The notes beneath the pieces were generated by a model that did no database searches, was not told the DNA's origin, and saw only the letters and a list, made by a program, of their open reading frames with translations. From Opitutus sp. (GTDB lineage Bacteria; Verrucomicrobiota; Verrucomicrobiia; Opitutales; Opitutaceae), in the NCBI GenBank assembly GCA_013821985.1, contig PNJQ01000006.1, positions 1 to 64,000 of the forward strand: 64,000 bases of DNA, read 5' to 3'. Within the stretch, counting starts at the first letter, position 1. Each line of letters starts with the position of its first letter. A program made the translations under genes and the position numbers. Of the stretch, positions 43,012 through 50,959 are shown in pieces.

Positions 43012-43034
43012 CGGCGAGGGCGCCGCGTCTCCAT
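43012..43034 (+). repeat. GGCGAGGGCGCCGCGTCTCC repeat
   Basis: Copy of a short motif also at 43771-43792, 45570-45591 and (opposite strand) 49342-49361. All copies flank genes rather than lie inside them. Confidence 0.6.
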
Positions 43035-43046
43035 GGGGTCAGCGTG

Positions 43047-43715
43047 CTAAAACGCGCGCGACAGGCCGAGCGTGAAGCCGAGGGCGTCGATGCCGGGGTT
43101 GGGGTTCGTTTGGCCGCCGTTCGACATGTGCTGGAACATCACGCCGGCGGAAAAACGCAGGCCCTGCGTGGTCGCGTGCTCGACTCCAACGCGCCCGAAC
43201 CAGTGCAACGTGAAATCCTGCCCCTGCCCGCCCGCGACACCGCGCGAGTCAATCAAACCAAAACCACCGCCGGCGCCGCCGACCAATGCCCACGTGCCAG
43301 TGCGATTCCAAAGTTCAATCGAAGGCGAGCCGTGCAACGCGAGGTAGTGCGACTCGGGACCCTGCTGCACCCACGTCGCGAGCAGACCCAAGCGGTGGCG
43401 CACGAGCAGGTGTCCGCCGCTCGCGAGTTCCCAAGCGAAAAATGCCCGCGAGCGCCACGAGAGTTGCGTGGGCACGAGCCGGTAACTGAGCGGCGTGTTG
43501 CTGCCCACCTGCCACAGTAGGCCCGTCTCCACGCTCAGCTCCGTGGTCTCCCACGGCGGCAAGGATTCATTCGCGGTCGCAGGCGGCGAGAGTTCGCGTG
43601 CGGTTGCACGGGGCGCGCCGTCGAGTGCCGCGGCGGGCGGAGCGGACAACAACGCGACGGCCATCGCCAGCGCTGGCAGGAAACATTCCATCACCCGCCT
43701 TGCGCGACAGTTCAT
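43047..43715 (-). CDS. PagL-like lipid A 3-O-deacylase (acyloxyacyl hydrolase)
   Basis: 222-residue exported outer-membrane barrel. Signal peptide MNCRARRVMECFLPALAMAVALLSAPPAAA, a Pro/Ala-rich linker, then beta strands and the active-site block FQHMSNGGQTNPNPGID near residue 195. His and Ser (HMS) correspond to the PagL dyad, and Asp at the third position replaces the usual Glu. The C-terminal residue is Phe (GLSRAF), as in outer-membrane proteins. ATG 43715 gives the basic n-region; 43686 is possible. It probably trims an acyl chain from lipid A. Confidence 0.82.
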   Translation of the reverse strand: MNCRARRVMECFLPALAMAVALLSAPPAAALDGAPRATARELSPPATANESLPPWETTELSVETGLLWQVGSNTPLSYRLVPTQLSWRSRAFFAWELASGGHLLVRHRLGLLATWVQQGPESHYLALHGSPSIELWNRTGTWALVGGAGGGFGLIDSRGVAGGQGQDFTLHWFGRVGVEHATTQGLRFSAGVMFQHMSNGGQTNPNPGIDALGFTLGLSRAF

Positions 43716-43770
43716 TCCGCACAGCGATGCCGGCGCGACACTCGACAAGCGAGCGTGGAGTTTTTTCGCG

Positions 43771-43792
43771 CGCGAGGGCGCCGCGTCTCCAT
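43771..43792 (+). repeat. GCGAGGGCGCCGCGTCTCC repeat
   Basis: Second copy of the motif at 43012-43034, identical over the 19-base core. Confidence 0.6.
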
Positions 43793-43810
43793 CTCCAGCG
43801 GCTGCATTCC

Positions 43811-43846
43811 GATCCGAACGCGTTGGGGTCAACGCGTTCCACCTCG
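43811..43846. repeat. GAACGCGTT...AACGCGTTC repeat, copy 2
   Basis: Matches 23208-23244 with about five differences over 36 bp; the two ACGCGTT cores are conserved. Confidence 0.65.
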
Positions 43847-43866
43847 CCGACGCGCAGAGGGATCAG

Positions 43867-43909
43867 CCTTCGCCGAGGCTTTGGCCTGACGAGCCTGCGC
43901 GTCCACCTC
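43867..43909 (+). repeat. Dispersed 43-bp repeat, copy 2
   Basis: Reverse-complement partner of 2371-2413; ends in GCCTGCGCGTCCACCTC. Confidence 0.7.
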
Positions 43910-44095
43910 CAGCACGCCCCGCGCGGATGTCGTTGCGCTTTGCCTGCTCGTCGCACGCTACGCTCCGTCTGCCGGATGTGAGGTGACAGCGTGGAGCGCG
44001 CATCGTAACTGATGCGGGCCGCGTTACTCCCGCGTTGTTTTCCGGCGCGACGTGGCTGCTCCCCTTCCCTGCAATCCGGATCACCCTTCTCCGCG

Positions 44096-45427
44096 ATGTC
44101 ATCGGCTTCCTCAGCTCCGACCCCGCCAGACAGCCTCCTCTTCGGCTTGTTGCGGCGCGTGCTCGATGTGCGACTCGTCGAGGCAAAGGCGCTGGCTTGG
44201 TCGTGGCTTTACGTGTTCGCGCTGTTTCTCGCGTATTACGTGCTGCGACCAATCCGCGACGAACTCGGCGTGGCGGGCGGCGTGCGCAATCTGCCGTGGC
44301 TCTTCACCGGCACGCTGCTCGCGATGCTGGCGGTGAATCCCCTCTTCGCCTACGCCGTGCGGCGCTGGCCGCGCGAGCGGTTCATCGCGCTGACTTACCG
44401 CTTCTTCATGGTGAACCTGGTCGTGTTCCTCGTGTTGTTGTGGCGCGCAACACCCGAGCAACACGTGTGGATCGGACGCGCGTTCTTCATCTGGGTTTCC
44501 GTTTTCAATCTCTTCGTCGTGTCCGTGTTCTGGTCGTTCATCGTCGATGTGTTCGACGCCGAGCAGGGCAAGCGGCTCTTCGGTTTTCTCGCGGCGGGCG
44601 CGACGATCGGCGGAATTGCGGGCTCGGCGCTGACGTCGGGGTTGGTGGAAAAAATCGGACAACACTGGCTGCTGCTCGCGTCGATCGCGTTGCTCGAGGT
44701 GGCGGTGTTCGCTTCGCGGCGGCTCTCACGAATCAGCGATGCGTTCCAACGGCCGCTCAAGGGTGAGGATCCCAACCAGGCCGTGGGCGGTGGCGTGTTC
44801 GCCGGACTGACGCACACGTTTCGCTCGCCGTATCTGCTCGGGATCGCGGGCTTCATCCTGCTCTACACGGTCACCTCGACGTTCCTCTATTTTCAACAGG
44901 CGACGATCGCGGAGGCGAATTTTCCGGAGCGTGCGGCGCGCACGGCGTTTTTCGCCAACATCGATTTCCGGGTGAACGTGTTCACGCTCGTGTTCCAACT
45001 GTTCCTCACCGGCCGCATCCTGAGCTGGCTGGGCGTGGCGCTCACGCTCTGCGCGCTCCCGTTGTTCAGTGTGGCGGGGTTTGCGGCGCTGGCGGCGTCG
45101 CCGACAGTGGCGGTGTTCGTCTTCGTGCAGGTGGCGCGGCGGGTGAGCAATTTCGCGCTGGCGCGGCCGGCGCGCGAAGTCCTCTTCACCTCGGCTGCGC
45201 GCGAGGATCGCTACAAGGCGAAGAACTTCATCGACACCGTCGTCTATCGCGGCGGCGACCAGATCGCGAGCTGGTCCTACGCGGGACTGGTCGGTCTGGG
45301 GCTGACGCTGACCGGAATTTCAATGGTGGCGGTGCCGCTGTCGGTCGCGTGGCTGGGGTTGAGCTTCTGGCTCGGGCGCCGGCAGGAAGCGACGCAGCGC
45401 GAGCGCGCGCGGACGACGGCGGCGTGA
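44096..45427 (+). CDS. MFS-type carrier (Npt1/ATP-ADP translocase-like)
   Basis: 443-residue membrane carrier with about twelve helices. N-terminal block LAWSWLYVFALFLAYYVLRPIRDELG near residue 32, then FFIWVSVFNLFVVSVFWSFIVDVFDAEQGKRLFGFLAAGATIGGIAGS near 125-175. These blocks resemble a bacterial family related to NTP/NDP exchange carriers, usually annotated as MFS transporters. ATG 44096 gives MSSASSAPTPPDS; upstream codons lie in repeat-rich sequence. Substrate not inferable; the organism shows no sign of being an energy parasite. Confidence 0.8.
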   Translation: MSSASSAPTPPDSLLFGLLRRVLDVRLVEAKALAWSWLYVFALFLAYYVLRPIRDELGVAGGVRNLPWLFTGTLLAMLAVNPLFAYAVRRWPRERFIALTYRFFMVNLVVFLVLLWRATPEQHVWIGRAFFIWVSVFNLFVVSVFWSFIVDVFDAEQGKRLFGFLAAGATIGGIAGSALTSGLVEKIGQHWLLLASIALLEVAVFASRRLSRISDAFQRPLKGEDPNQAVGGGVFAGLTHTFRSPYLLGIAGFILLYTVTSTFLYFQQATIAEANFPERAARTAFFANIDFRVNVFTLVFQLFLTGRILSWLGVALTLCALPLFSVAGFAALAASPTVAVFVFVQVARRVSNFALARPAREVLFTSAAREDRYKAKNFIDTVVYRGGDQIASWSYAGLVGLGLTLTGISMVAVPLSVAWLGLSFWLGRRQEATQRERARTTAA

Positions 45428-45440
45428 ACGAACCGGCTTT

Positions 45441-45523
45441 GTAGGAGCCTGTTTACAGGCGATTCGGATTCGGTGTGGCGTGCCGCGTTCGGGAGTTTTT
45501 TTCGCCTGTAAACAGGCTCCTAC
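45441..45523. repeat. GTAGGAGCCTG palindromic element
   Basis: 83 bp with ends GTAGGAGCCTGTTTACAGGC and GCCTGTAAACAGGCTCCTAC, a perfect 20-bp inverted pair. Confidence 0.85.
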
Positions 45524-45569
45524 AACAAGGCACGTCGGCGCGCGGGTGCGGCCGGTTCTCGCACCAACG

Positions 45570-45591
45570 CGGCGAAGGCGCCGCGTCTCCA
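45570..45591 (+). repeat. GGCGAAGGCGCCGCGTCTCC repeat
   Basis: Third copy of the 43012 motif, differing from it by one base in the core. Confidence 0.55.
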
Positions 45592-45623
45592 GGACCATTT
45601 CCGCCGGTGTGGACGGAGCCGCT

Positions 45624-46199
45624 TTAGGCGACTTGAGCGGCGTGGGCGCCAGCGCGCCCGGTCGATGCGGCCCCGCGCATGAGGCTTTGTTCGCGCCAGC
45701 TCAGCACGAGCGCGATGATCGGACCGACGCAGGTCGCGTGGGCGATGAGCTGCACCCACCACATCGCCGGGAAGAGCGGCCGCTCCGGAATGAGCGTCAG
45801 CGGCAGGACCACGAGCTGCATCAGGAAATGAAAATAGATCCCAAACAAAACACCCGCGATCAACGGGTGGCGCAGCACCGGCCGCACGAAAGTCGCGAGC
45901 AGCGCGTAATGCCCCGTCGCGCCCGCCGCGACCCCGAAGTGCAGCAACAGCCCCAGGGCCGCCGTCATTAGTCCGCCTTGGTAGGTGTCCCGCCCGAGCA
46001 CGCTGAACGCGATGCCTTGCAGCATGCGGAGCGGATCGCTGCCTCGCACTAACATCCCGAGGATGACGAAGGTGATGTCCGCCACGCCGCAGACGAGCGT
46101 GGCGAGTCCGAGCGTGCGAACCGTTTCGCGCCAACCCGTGAGCGACCGCAGCGGCGAAAACATGCGCGATTGCTTCGCGTCGCCGTTCGCGGAGGCCAT
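45624..46199 (-). CDS. Four-helix membrane protein of unknown function
   Basis: 191-residue membrane protein with about four helices: TLGLATLVCGVADITFVILGML, GGLMTAALGLLLHFGVAAGATGHYALL, PLIAGVLFGIYFHFLMQLVVLPLTLI, and WWVQLIAHATCVGPIIALVLSW. It resembles small uncharacterised inner-membrane proteins; no family is named with confidence. ATG 46199 overlaps the stop of the small upstream gene by 3 bp. Last gene of the four-gene DoxX/DUF1428 cluster. Confidence 0.7.
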   Translation of the reverse strand: MASANGDAKQSRMFSPLRSLTGWRETVRTLGLATLVCGVADITFVILGMLVRGSDPLRMLQGIAFSVLGRDTYQGGLMTAALGLLLHFGVAAGATGHYALLATFVRPVLRHPLIAGVLFGIYFHFLMQLVVLPLTLIPERPLFPAMWWVQLIAHATCVGPIIALVLSWREQSLMRGAASTGRAGAHAAQVA

Positions 46200-46393
46200 C
46201 ACCGTGCGAGCGCGGGTTCCGCCAGAGCCGCGGCGACTTCGCCCACGCGTCCGCTGATCTCCAGCGCAACATCCGCCGCGTCGAGCCGGCCCTGCCGTTC
46301 GAGCGTGAACGCCAGTTCGACCAGCTCCGTGCGGAGCTGCTCGAGGCGTTCGCGCGGAGGCGGCGGGGCGGCGAGGGCGGAGGAGGAGCTCAC
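46199..46393 (-). CDS. Small helical protein
   Basis: 64-residue Ala/Glu/Leu-rich protein (PRERLEQLRTELVELAFTLERQGRLDAADVALEISGRVGEV), predicted as two amphipathic helices. Starts 1 bp after the DUF1428 stop and overlaps the following membrane-protein gene, so it is in the same transcript. No family recognised. Overlaps on both sides support it being real despite its size. Confidence 0.6.
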   Translation of the reverse strand: MSSSSALAAPPPPRERLEQLRTELVELAFTLERQGRLDAADVALEISGRVGEVAAALAEPALAR

Positions 46394-46756
46394 TCAGGCC
46401 TCGACGATTGTGGTGAAGCCGCCCCAGAGCATGCGCTTGGGGTCGAACGGCATGTTCTTCTCGTCGCACATGGCGGAGAGGCGCGGATCCTTCATCACCG
46501 CAGCGTTCACCTTGTCGCGGTGAGCGCGCGATTTGAAGACGACGTAGGCGAACACGATCGTTTCACCGGACTTCAATTTGAATTGCTTCGGAAAGCCGAC
46601 GCCGAAGGGCGTCTTGAGATCCTCGCCGACGCACTCGCGGTATTCGAGCGCGCCGTGTTCGCGCCAAACTTTCGCCGCGACCGCGGCGATTTTTTGGTAG
46701 GCGGCGACTTTTTTCTTCGGGAGCGGGAGGATGTAACCATCGACGTAGTTGGGCAT
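46394..46756 (-). CDS. DUF1428-domain protein
   Basis: 120-residue protein of the DUF1428 family (dimeric alpha-beta barrel fold). Starts MPNYVDGYILPLPKKKVAAYQKIAAVAAKVWREHGALEYRECVGED, closely following the family. Ends MPFDPKRMLWGGFTTIVE. Function unknown, but the family often sits with YCII/DGPF proteins and ECF sigma factors, as here. Confidence 0.92.
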   Translation of the reverse strand: MPNYVDGYILPLPKKKVAAYQKIAAVAAKVWREHGALEYRECVGEDLKTPFGVGFPKQFKLKSGETIVFAYVVFKSRAHRDKVNAAVMKDPRLSAMCDEKNMPFDPKRMLWGGFTTIVEA

Positions 46757-46795
46757 GGGAGCGGGGGTTTGCAGTGAAAGTTGAAGAAGAACGAA

Positions 46796-47230
46796 TCAGG
46801 TCGCGTTGCGCGCGATGAGCAGCGGCCGAAACGCCGCGCGATAGACCCACGCTAGATAAAGCTCCAGCGCGAGAAATACGATTGCGACTGCGGTGCCGCT
46901 CGGCGCGAGGAACACGTGGAAAGCCACGATATTCAGGACGACGGGCGCGAGCACCACCAGTGCGAGCGGCACGAAGCGGTTCAAGAGCAGCAACAACCCG
47001 CAAAGTGTCTCCGTGCCCTTGATCAGCGGCAGCATGTAGCCGGTCGCGAAGAGCGCACCGCTAAACGCCTCGGCGCCCGCCGGCATCGTGCCGGGCGGAG
47101 GCGGCGGCAACAGATTGAAGAGTCCGGCGCCGCCGAACACGAAGAAGCCGAGGCCGAGGAGAACGCGAGCGATCGTCGCGGCGATCCGCGCTCTGGAGCG
47201 CGGCGGATTTGTTTCAGGAGCGTGGTTCAT
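46796..47230 (-). CDS. DoxX-family membrane protein
   Basis: 144-residue membrane protein, about four helices: RVLLGLGFFVFGGAGLFNLLPPPP, GALFATGYMLPLIKGTETLCGLLLLLNRFVPLALVVLAPVVLNIVAFHVFL and a final helix. The arrangement is that of DoxX-like proteins. ATG 47230 gives a short cytoplasmic leader. First of four minus-strand genes diverging from the YCII/ECF42 pair. Confidence 0.82.
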   Translation of the reverse strand: MNHAPETNPPRSRARIAATIARVLLGLGFFVFGGAGLFNLLPPPPPGTMPAGAEAFSGALFATGYMLPLIKGTETLCGLLLLLNRFVPLALVVLAPVVLNIVAFHVFLAPSGTAVAIVFLALELYLAWVYRAAFRPLLIARNAT

Positions 47231-47395
47231 GGAAAGCGTGGAGCGCCGGCCGAGGCGGGGCGTTGAACAAGCGAACGAATGGACAGGTCCGATTTGGACA
47301 GGGGTGAGCAAGATTCAGCCAAAGGGCCGGCGTGCCGCAAGGCTGCGGCGACGAACACTCCGCTCATGGGGAAAACTCCGATGGCCATGGCACTC

Positions 47396-47423
47396 TGTCC
47401 TTTTGCCCGAGCTCCGCTCGTCG
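47396..47423 (+). promoter_or_regulatory. Candidate ECF-type promoter upstream of the YCII gene
   Basis: TGTCCT (47396-47401), 17 bp, CGTCG (47419-47423), 31 bp before the ATG. It is close to the TGTCGA / CGTC-type boxes reported for ECF42 promoters as I recall them, with mismatches at the -35. Weak, supported mainly by context. Confidence 0.3.
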
Positions 47424-47454
47424 TATCAAGCAACCACTCCACCCTTCCCCGCCC

Positions 47455-47874
47455 ATGAATTCCCCTTCCTCGTCCGCCCAACCCTTCCTGTTGTTCTTCC
47501 GCAACACCGGCCCGGAGATTTTCCAGCACCTCGGCCCGGACGAGCGCCAGCAGCTCATCGTGCGTTGGAACACGTGGTTCGAAGGCCTGCTCGCGCAAGG
47601 CCGGGCCACCGAGGGTCAGCCGCTTGAAATGGAAACGCGCCTCGTCTCCGGTCCCGCCGGCGCGCGCGTAGTGGACGGACCGTTCCCGGAAGCGAAGGAG
47701 GCGATCGGCGGCTACGTGCGGCTGATGGTGCGCGACTGGGATGAAGCGACCGAAATTGCGCGCAGCCATCCGGCGCTCGAATACGGCATGAAAATCGAAG
47801 TGCGTCAGCTCACGCCGGATTGCCATCTCGGCGTCACCACGAAGGGTGCGGGCGCCGAAGTTTCACGCCACTGA
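47455..47874 (+). CDS. YCII/DGPF-domain protein
   Basis: 139-residue protein of the YCII-related family, with the hallmark VVDGPFPEAKEAIGGYVRLMVRDWDEATEIARSHP near residues 66-100 (DGPF motif). Start ATG 47455 gives MNSPSSSAQPFLLFFRNTGP. Followed 11 bp on by an ECF42-type sigma factor, the classic DGPF-ECF42 pair. Biochemical role unknown; such proteins are reported targets of the partner sigma factor. Confidence 0.9.
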   Translation: MNSPSSSAQPFLLFFRNTGPEIFQHLGPDERQQLIVRWNTWFEGLLAQGRATEGQPLEMETRLVSGPAGARVVDGPFPEAKEAIGGYVRLMVRDWDEATEIARSHPALEYGMKIEVRQLTPDCHLGVTTKGAGAEVSRH

Positions 47875-47885
47875 GTCACGGCGTT

Positions 47886-49205
47886 GTGTTTGCCGGCGTG
47901 CCCAATTTCCACCTCCCCGGCGACGCGCCAACCGCGCGGCAAGGCGCACCCGCGCCTTCGCGGCAGCCGGCGCAATTGGTCGAGCATTTCTTCCGCCACG
48001 AAACCGGCCGTCTGCATGGCGCGCTCATCCGCATCCTCGGCGTCGAAAACATTTCCCTGGCCGAAGACGTGACGCAGGAGGCGATGATGCGCGCGCTGCA
48101 TTCGTGGTCGATGGGCGGCGTGCCCGCGAATCCGTCCGCGTGGATCACGCGCGTGGCGATGAATCTCGCGCGCGACACGATGCGCCACCGCCGCATGGCC
48201 GGCGGGAAGGAACAGGGCATCATCACGCATTTCGAGCAGCTGCGTCCCGATACCCGCGCCGACGAGCACGAAATCCACGACGACGCGCTGCGCCTGATGT
48301 TCGGCTGCTGCCATCCGGAGATCGCGACCGACGCGCAGGTCGTCCTCGCATTGAAAGTGCTCTGCGGTTTCAGCACCGCGGAAATCGCGCGCGCGTTTTT
48401 CAGCAGCGATGCCGCGATCGACAAACAACTCACGCGCACCAAGCAGCGGATCCGCGACGCCGGCATCCGGTTCGAAATCCCCGAAGGCGCCGAACTCGCC
48501 GCGCGTCTCGACGGCGTGCTCGCGACGCTCTACCTGTTGTTCAACGAAGGCTACAAGGCTTCGGCTGGCGACCGGCTCGTGCGCGTCGAATTGTGCTTAG
48601 AAGCCGTGCGCCTGCTGCAGCTCCTCGTCGCGCACCCCGCGGGCAACACGCCGCGCGCGCACGCGTTGCTCGCGCTGATGCTGCTCACCGCCGCGCGGTT
48701 CCCGGCGCGCCTCGGCGAACACGGCGATCTCCTTCGGCTCGACGGTCAGGATCGCACCAAGTGGAGCCCGCCGCTGATCGACGCCGGGCTCAAGCACCTC
48801 GCCTCTGCCGCGCAGGGCACGGAGATCACCGAGTATCACCTGCAGGCCGGCATCGCGGCGATCCACTGCTTGGCGCCCGATTACGCTTCGACCGACTGGG
48901 CGGGCATCCTGCGGCATTACGACGAACTCGCGCGCCTGAAGTCCTCGCCGATCATCGAACTCAACCGCGCCGTCGCGATCGCCCACGTGCACGGTCCGCG
49001 CGCCGGGCTCGAAGCCGTGGCAAAGATTCCTCAGCGCGACCGGCTCGACGGCCACTACCTACTCTACGCCGTGCAGGGAGAACTGCACTGGCGGCTCGGC
49101 GACCACCGCGCCGCCGCGGAAAATTTCCGCCGCGCGCTCACGCTCGCGCAAGTCGGCCCCGAACAGGTTCACCTCACGCGCATGCTCGAGCGAACGGGGA
49201 GCTGA
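47886..49205 (+). CDS. ECF42-type RNA polymerase sigma factor with C-terminal helical extension
   Basis: About 439 residues. Sigma-2 region (EHFFRHETGRLHGALIRILG...EDVTQEAMMRALHSWSMGG, about 35-80), then sigma-4 (VLALKVLCGFSTAEIARAFFSSDAAIDKQLTRTKQRIRD, about 155-195). The long extension has the DUF6596 marker LYLLFNEGYKASAGD near 222 and TPR-like repeats to the end. There is no anti-sigma gene; in this group the extension controls activity. No ATG fits: GTG 47886 or 47898. Paired with the DGPF gene. Confidence 0.9.
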   Translation: MFAGVPNFHLPGDAPTARQGAPAPSRQPAQLVEHFFRHETGRLHGALIRILGVENISLAEDVTQEAMMRALHSWSMGGVPANPSAWITRVAMNLARDTMRHRRMAGGKEQGIITHFEQLRPDTRADEHEIHDDALRLMFGCCHPEIATDAQVVLALKVLCGFSTAEIARAFFSSDAAIDKQLTRTKQRIRDAGIRFEIPEGAELAARLDGVLATLYLLFNEGYKASAGDRLVRVELCLEAVRLLQLLVAHPAGNTPRAHALLALMLLTAARFPARLGEHGDLLRLDGQDRTKWSPPLIDAGLKHLASAAQGTEITEYHLQAGIAAIHCLAPDYASTDWAGILRHYDELARLKSSPIIELNRAVAIAHVHGPRAGLEAVAKIPQRDRLDGHYLLYAVQGELHWRLGDHRAAAENFRRALTLAQVGPEQVHLTRMLERTGS

Positions 49206-49256
49206 GCCGAATCGGACATTTCGCGTGAACGGCGACGAAGCGGACCGAATCGTCGG

Positions 49257-49310
49257 GTAGGGGCACGGCTCGACCGCGCCCGGGCGTCGTCAAGCGACGC
49301 CCCTATACGA
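49257..49310. repeat. GTAGGGGC...GCCCCTATAC palindromic element
   Basis: 54-bp palindromic element ending in GGGCGTCGTCAAGCGACGCCC, similar in style to the hairpin at 21739-21760. It lies between convergent genes, so it may also act in termination. Confidence 0.5.
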
Positions 49311-49341
49311 GGCCCGTTGAGGGCAGCGGCCCATGCTGTTG

Positions 49342-49361
49342 ATGGAGACGCGGCGCCCTCG
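49342..49361 (-). repeat. Repeat of the GCGAGGGCGCCGCGTCTCC family, minus strand
   Basis: ATGGAGACGCGGCGCCCTCG, reverse complement of the 43012 motif. Confidence 0.55.
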
Positions 49362-49403
49362 ACGCGTTCGCGCGTTCCGGGGCAAGGGCGCCTCGGCTCC
49401 GCC

Positions 49404-50936
49404 TCACTCGCTCGTCTGCGCGCGGCCTTCGCGGCGCTCTTCCTTGTGGCGCGCCTTTTTCTCGCGCCGCGCCTTCACCCACGGTTGCTCCGGACCTTCG
49501 CCGGCCATGATGGAACCCTGCGGCTGAATCTCGCCCACGACCTGCGCGAGCCCGAAGCGGTCGATCTGCGCCTTCACCTTCGTTGCGTCTTTGTAGCCGA
49601 GCGGCGACTCCGACAGATCCGGCGCGCCGCAATACCAGCGCACGTCGAGGCCGGGTGCGGATTCGGCGAGCACTTGCTTGATGCGCAACGGGTCGATGAG
49701 GCCGTCGTCGTCCTTGAACGGCCGCAGCATCGCCGAGCGAGACTGATTGCGCCCAGCGCCATGCGGACAAAACGAGAGGAACTCGCGGTTGTCCGACCCG
49801 AGCACGAGGAGGATTTCGCGCGCCATGTTGAGCGGGATGAGCCCGAGCAGCGGGCGGCCCTGCTCGTCGTTCCACGCCGGTGTCGCGCCTTTGCCGTGCA
49901 GGTAAAGATCGCCGCGTTTCCAGACGAAATTGTGCTCGTTGCCGATCTGCACGAGTGCGCGCTGACCGAGGCGGCGAAGCAGCGCGGTGTGGATGAGCGC
50001 GTGATTCTCGCGCGTCCAGCGGCTGATGTATTGCAACGCGGCCCAATACGCCGCGCCTTCCGGCGAATCCGCCGGCAACCACGCCGCGGCGTCGGGAATG
50101 TCCTTCGCGTTTTCGTCGCACCACTTGCGCGCCGCGACCTGCCCGCGCTTGTAGAGATCCATGCCGAGCCCGCGCGAGCCGTGATGCGTCACGAGGACGT
50201 TGAACTTGCCGTCGCGGCGCACGATCCAGTCCGACAGCTCCTGATAGCCCACGGATTCGAGCGCCGCGCGTTGCGGTTCGGTGAATTGGATTTTGCCGAC
50301 GTAGGCGAAATGGTTGCCGTCCCCCTGCGTCGCGAGGAAATCGCGCGCGCGACTCTGCAGCCCGGCGAGGAACGGGTTGTCCCACACCGGTTCCTCGATC
50401 ACGGGCGAAGTCACCAGTTCGCCGCGCGGCCGACCGCCGGGGCCGAAGTGCGTCACTTTCTGCAAGTGATCCATGATTTCGCCGACGGGATGATTTGCCG
50501 GGAAAAACGAGGCGAACATCGAGCAGCAGACATCCGACGAATGCGCCCCCGGAATGATCGCGTTCGCCACCTCGATCGCGCCACCGACGGGAATGTAAGC
50601 CTTGCCCGAGCCCGACGGACACGCGTCCGGCATGATGGCGCCGCGCTGCACGACCGGGACGTGCAGAATCTCGTGCATCTTCTGGCGCGCGAGCGCGACG
50701 TTGGCGTGTTCCTCGGGCGTCTCGGCTTCGATCGCTTCGGCGAGCGGCGCCGGTTCGTAACGCGGCAGGATGACGGCGAGCTGTTTCGGAAATTCTGCCT
50801 CGAGCCGCGCGAGCACGTCGGCGCGCGACAGTCCCGTGCTCTCAAGGTCGCGCGCGCGGCGCAAGGCCGGGCCCATCCGACGGCCTTCGTGCCAGCCGGC
50901 CGCCACAAGATCGCGGGCCTTGATTTCCATGCTCAT
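49404..50936 (-). CDS. rtcB: RtcB-family RNA ligase
   Basis: 510-residue tRNA-splicing-type ligase joining 2',3'-cyclic phosphate or 3'-phosphate ends to 5'-OH with GTP and Mn2+. Metal and active-site blocks in order: GAHSSDVCCSMFAS near residue 133, GDGNHFAYVGK near 206, VTHHGSRGLG near 250, and the guanylation block SFCPHGAGRNQSRSAM near 388 with the nucleophilic His. The C-terminus is a Lys/Arg/Glu tail. Slightly longer than typical RtcB. No rtcA or rtcR neighbour. Starts 23 bp after the upstream lipoprotein gene on the same strand. Confidence 0.92.
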   Translation of the reverse strand: MSMEIKARDLVAAGWHEGRRMGPALRRARDLESTGLSRADVLARLEAEFPKQLAVILPRYEPAPLAEAIEAETPEEHANVALARQKMHEILHVPVVQRGAIMPDACPSGSGKAYIPVGGAIEVANAIIPGAHSSDVCCSMFASFFPANHPVGEIMDHLQKVTHFGPGGRPRGELVTSPVIEEPVWDNPFLAGLQSRARDFLATQGDGNHFAYVGKIQFTEPQRAALESVGYQELSDWIVRRDGKFNVLVTHHGSRGLGMDLYKRGQVAARKWCDENAKDIPDAAAWLPADSPEGAAYWAALQYISRWTRENHALIHTALLRRLGQRALVQIGNEHNFVWKRGDLYLHGKGATPAWNDEQGRPLLGLIPLNMAREILLVLGSDNREFLSFCPHGAGRNQSRSAMLRPFKDDDGLIDPLRIKQVLAESAPGLDVRWYCGAPDLSESPLGYKDATKVKAQIDRFGLAQVVGEIQPQGSIMAGEGPEQPWVKARREKKARHKEERREGRAQTSE

Positions 50937-50959
50937 GTCACGCGGAAGAAAACCGGATC

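Larger units (their letters stand above)
43716..44095. other. 380-bp divergent intergenic region rich in repeats
   Basis: Holds three dispersed repeats (43771-43792, 43811-43846, 43867-43909) and no gene. Promoters for the deacylase (minus) and the carrier (plus) must lie here but were not recognised. Confidence 0.55.
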
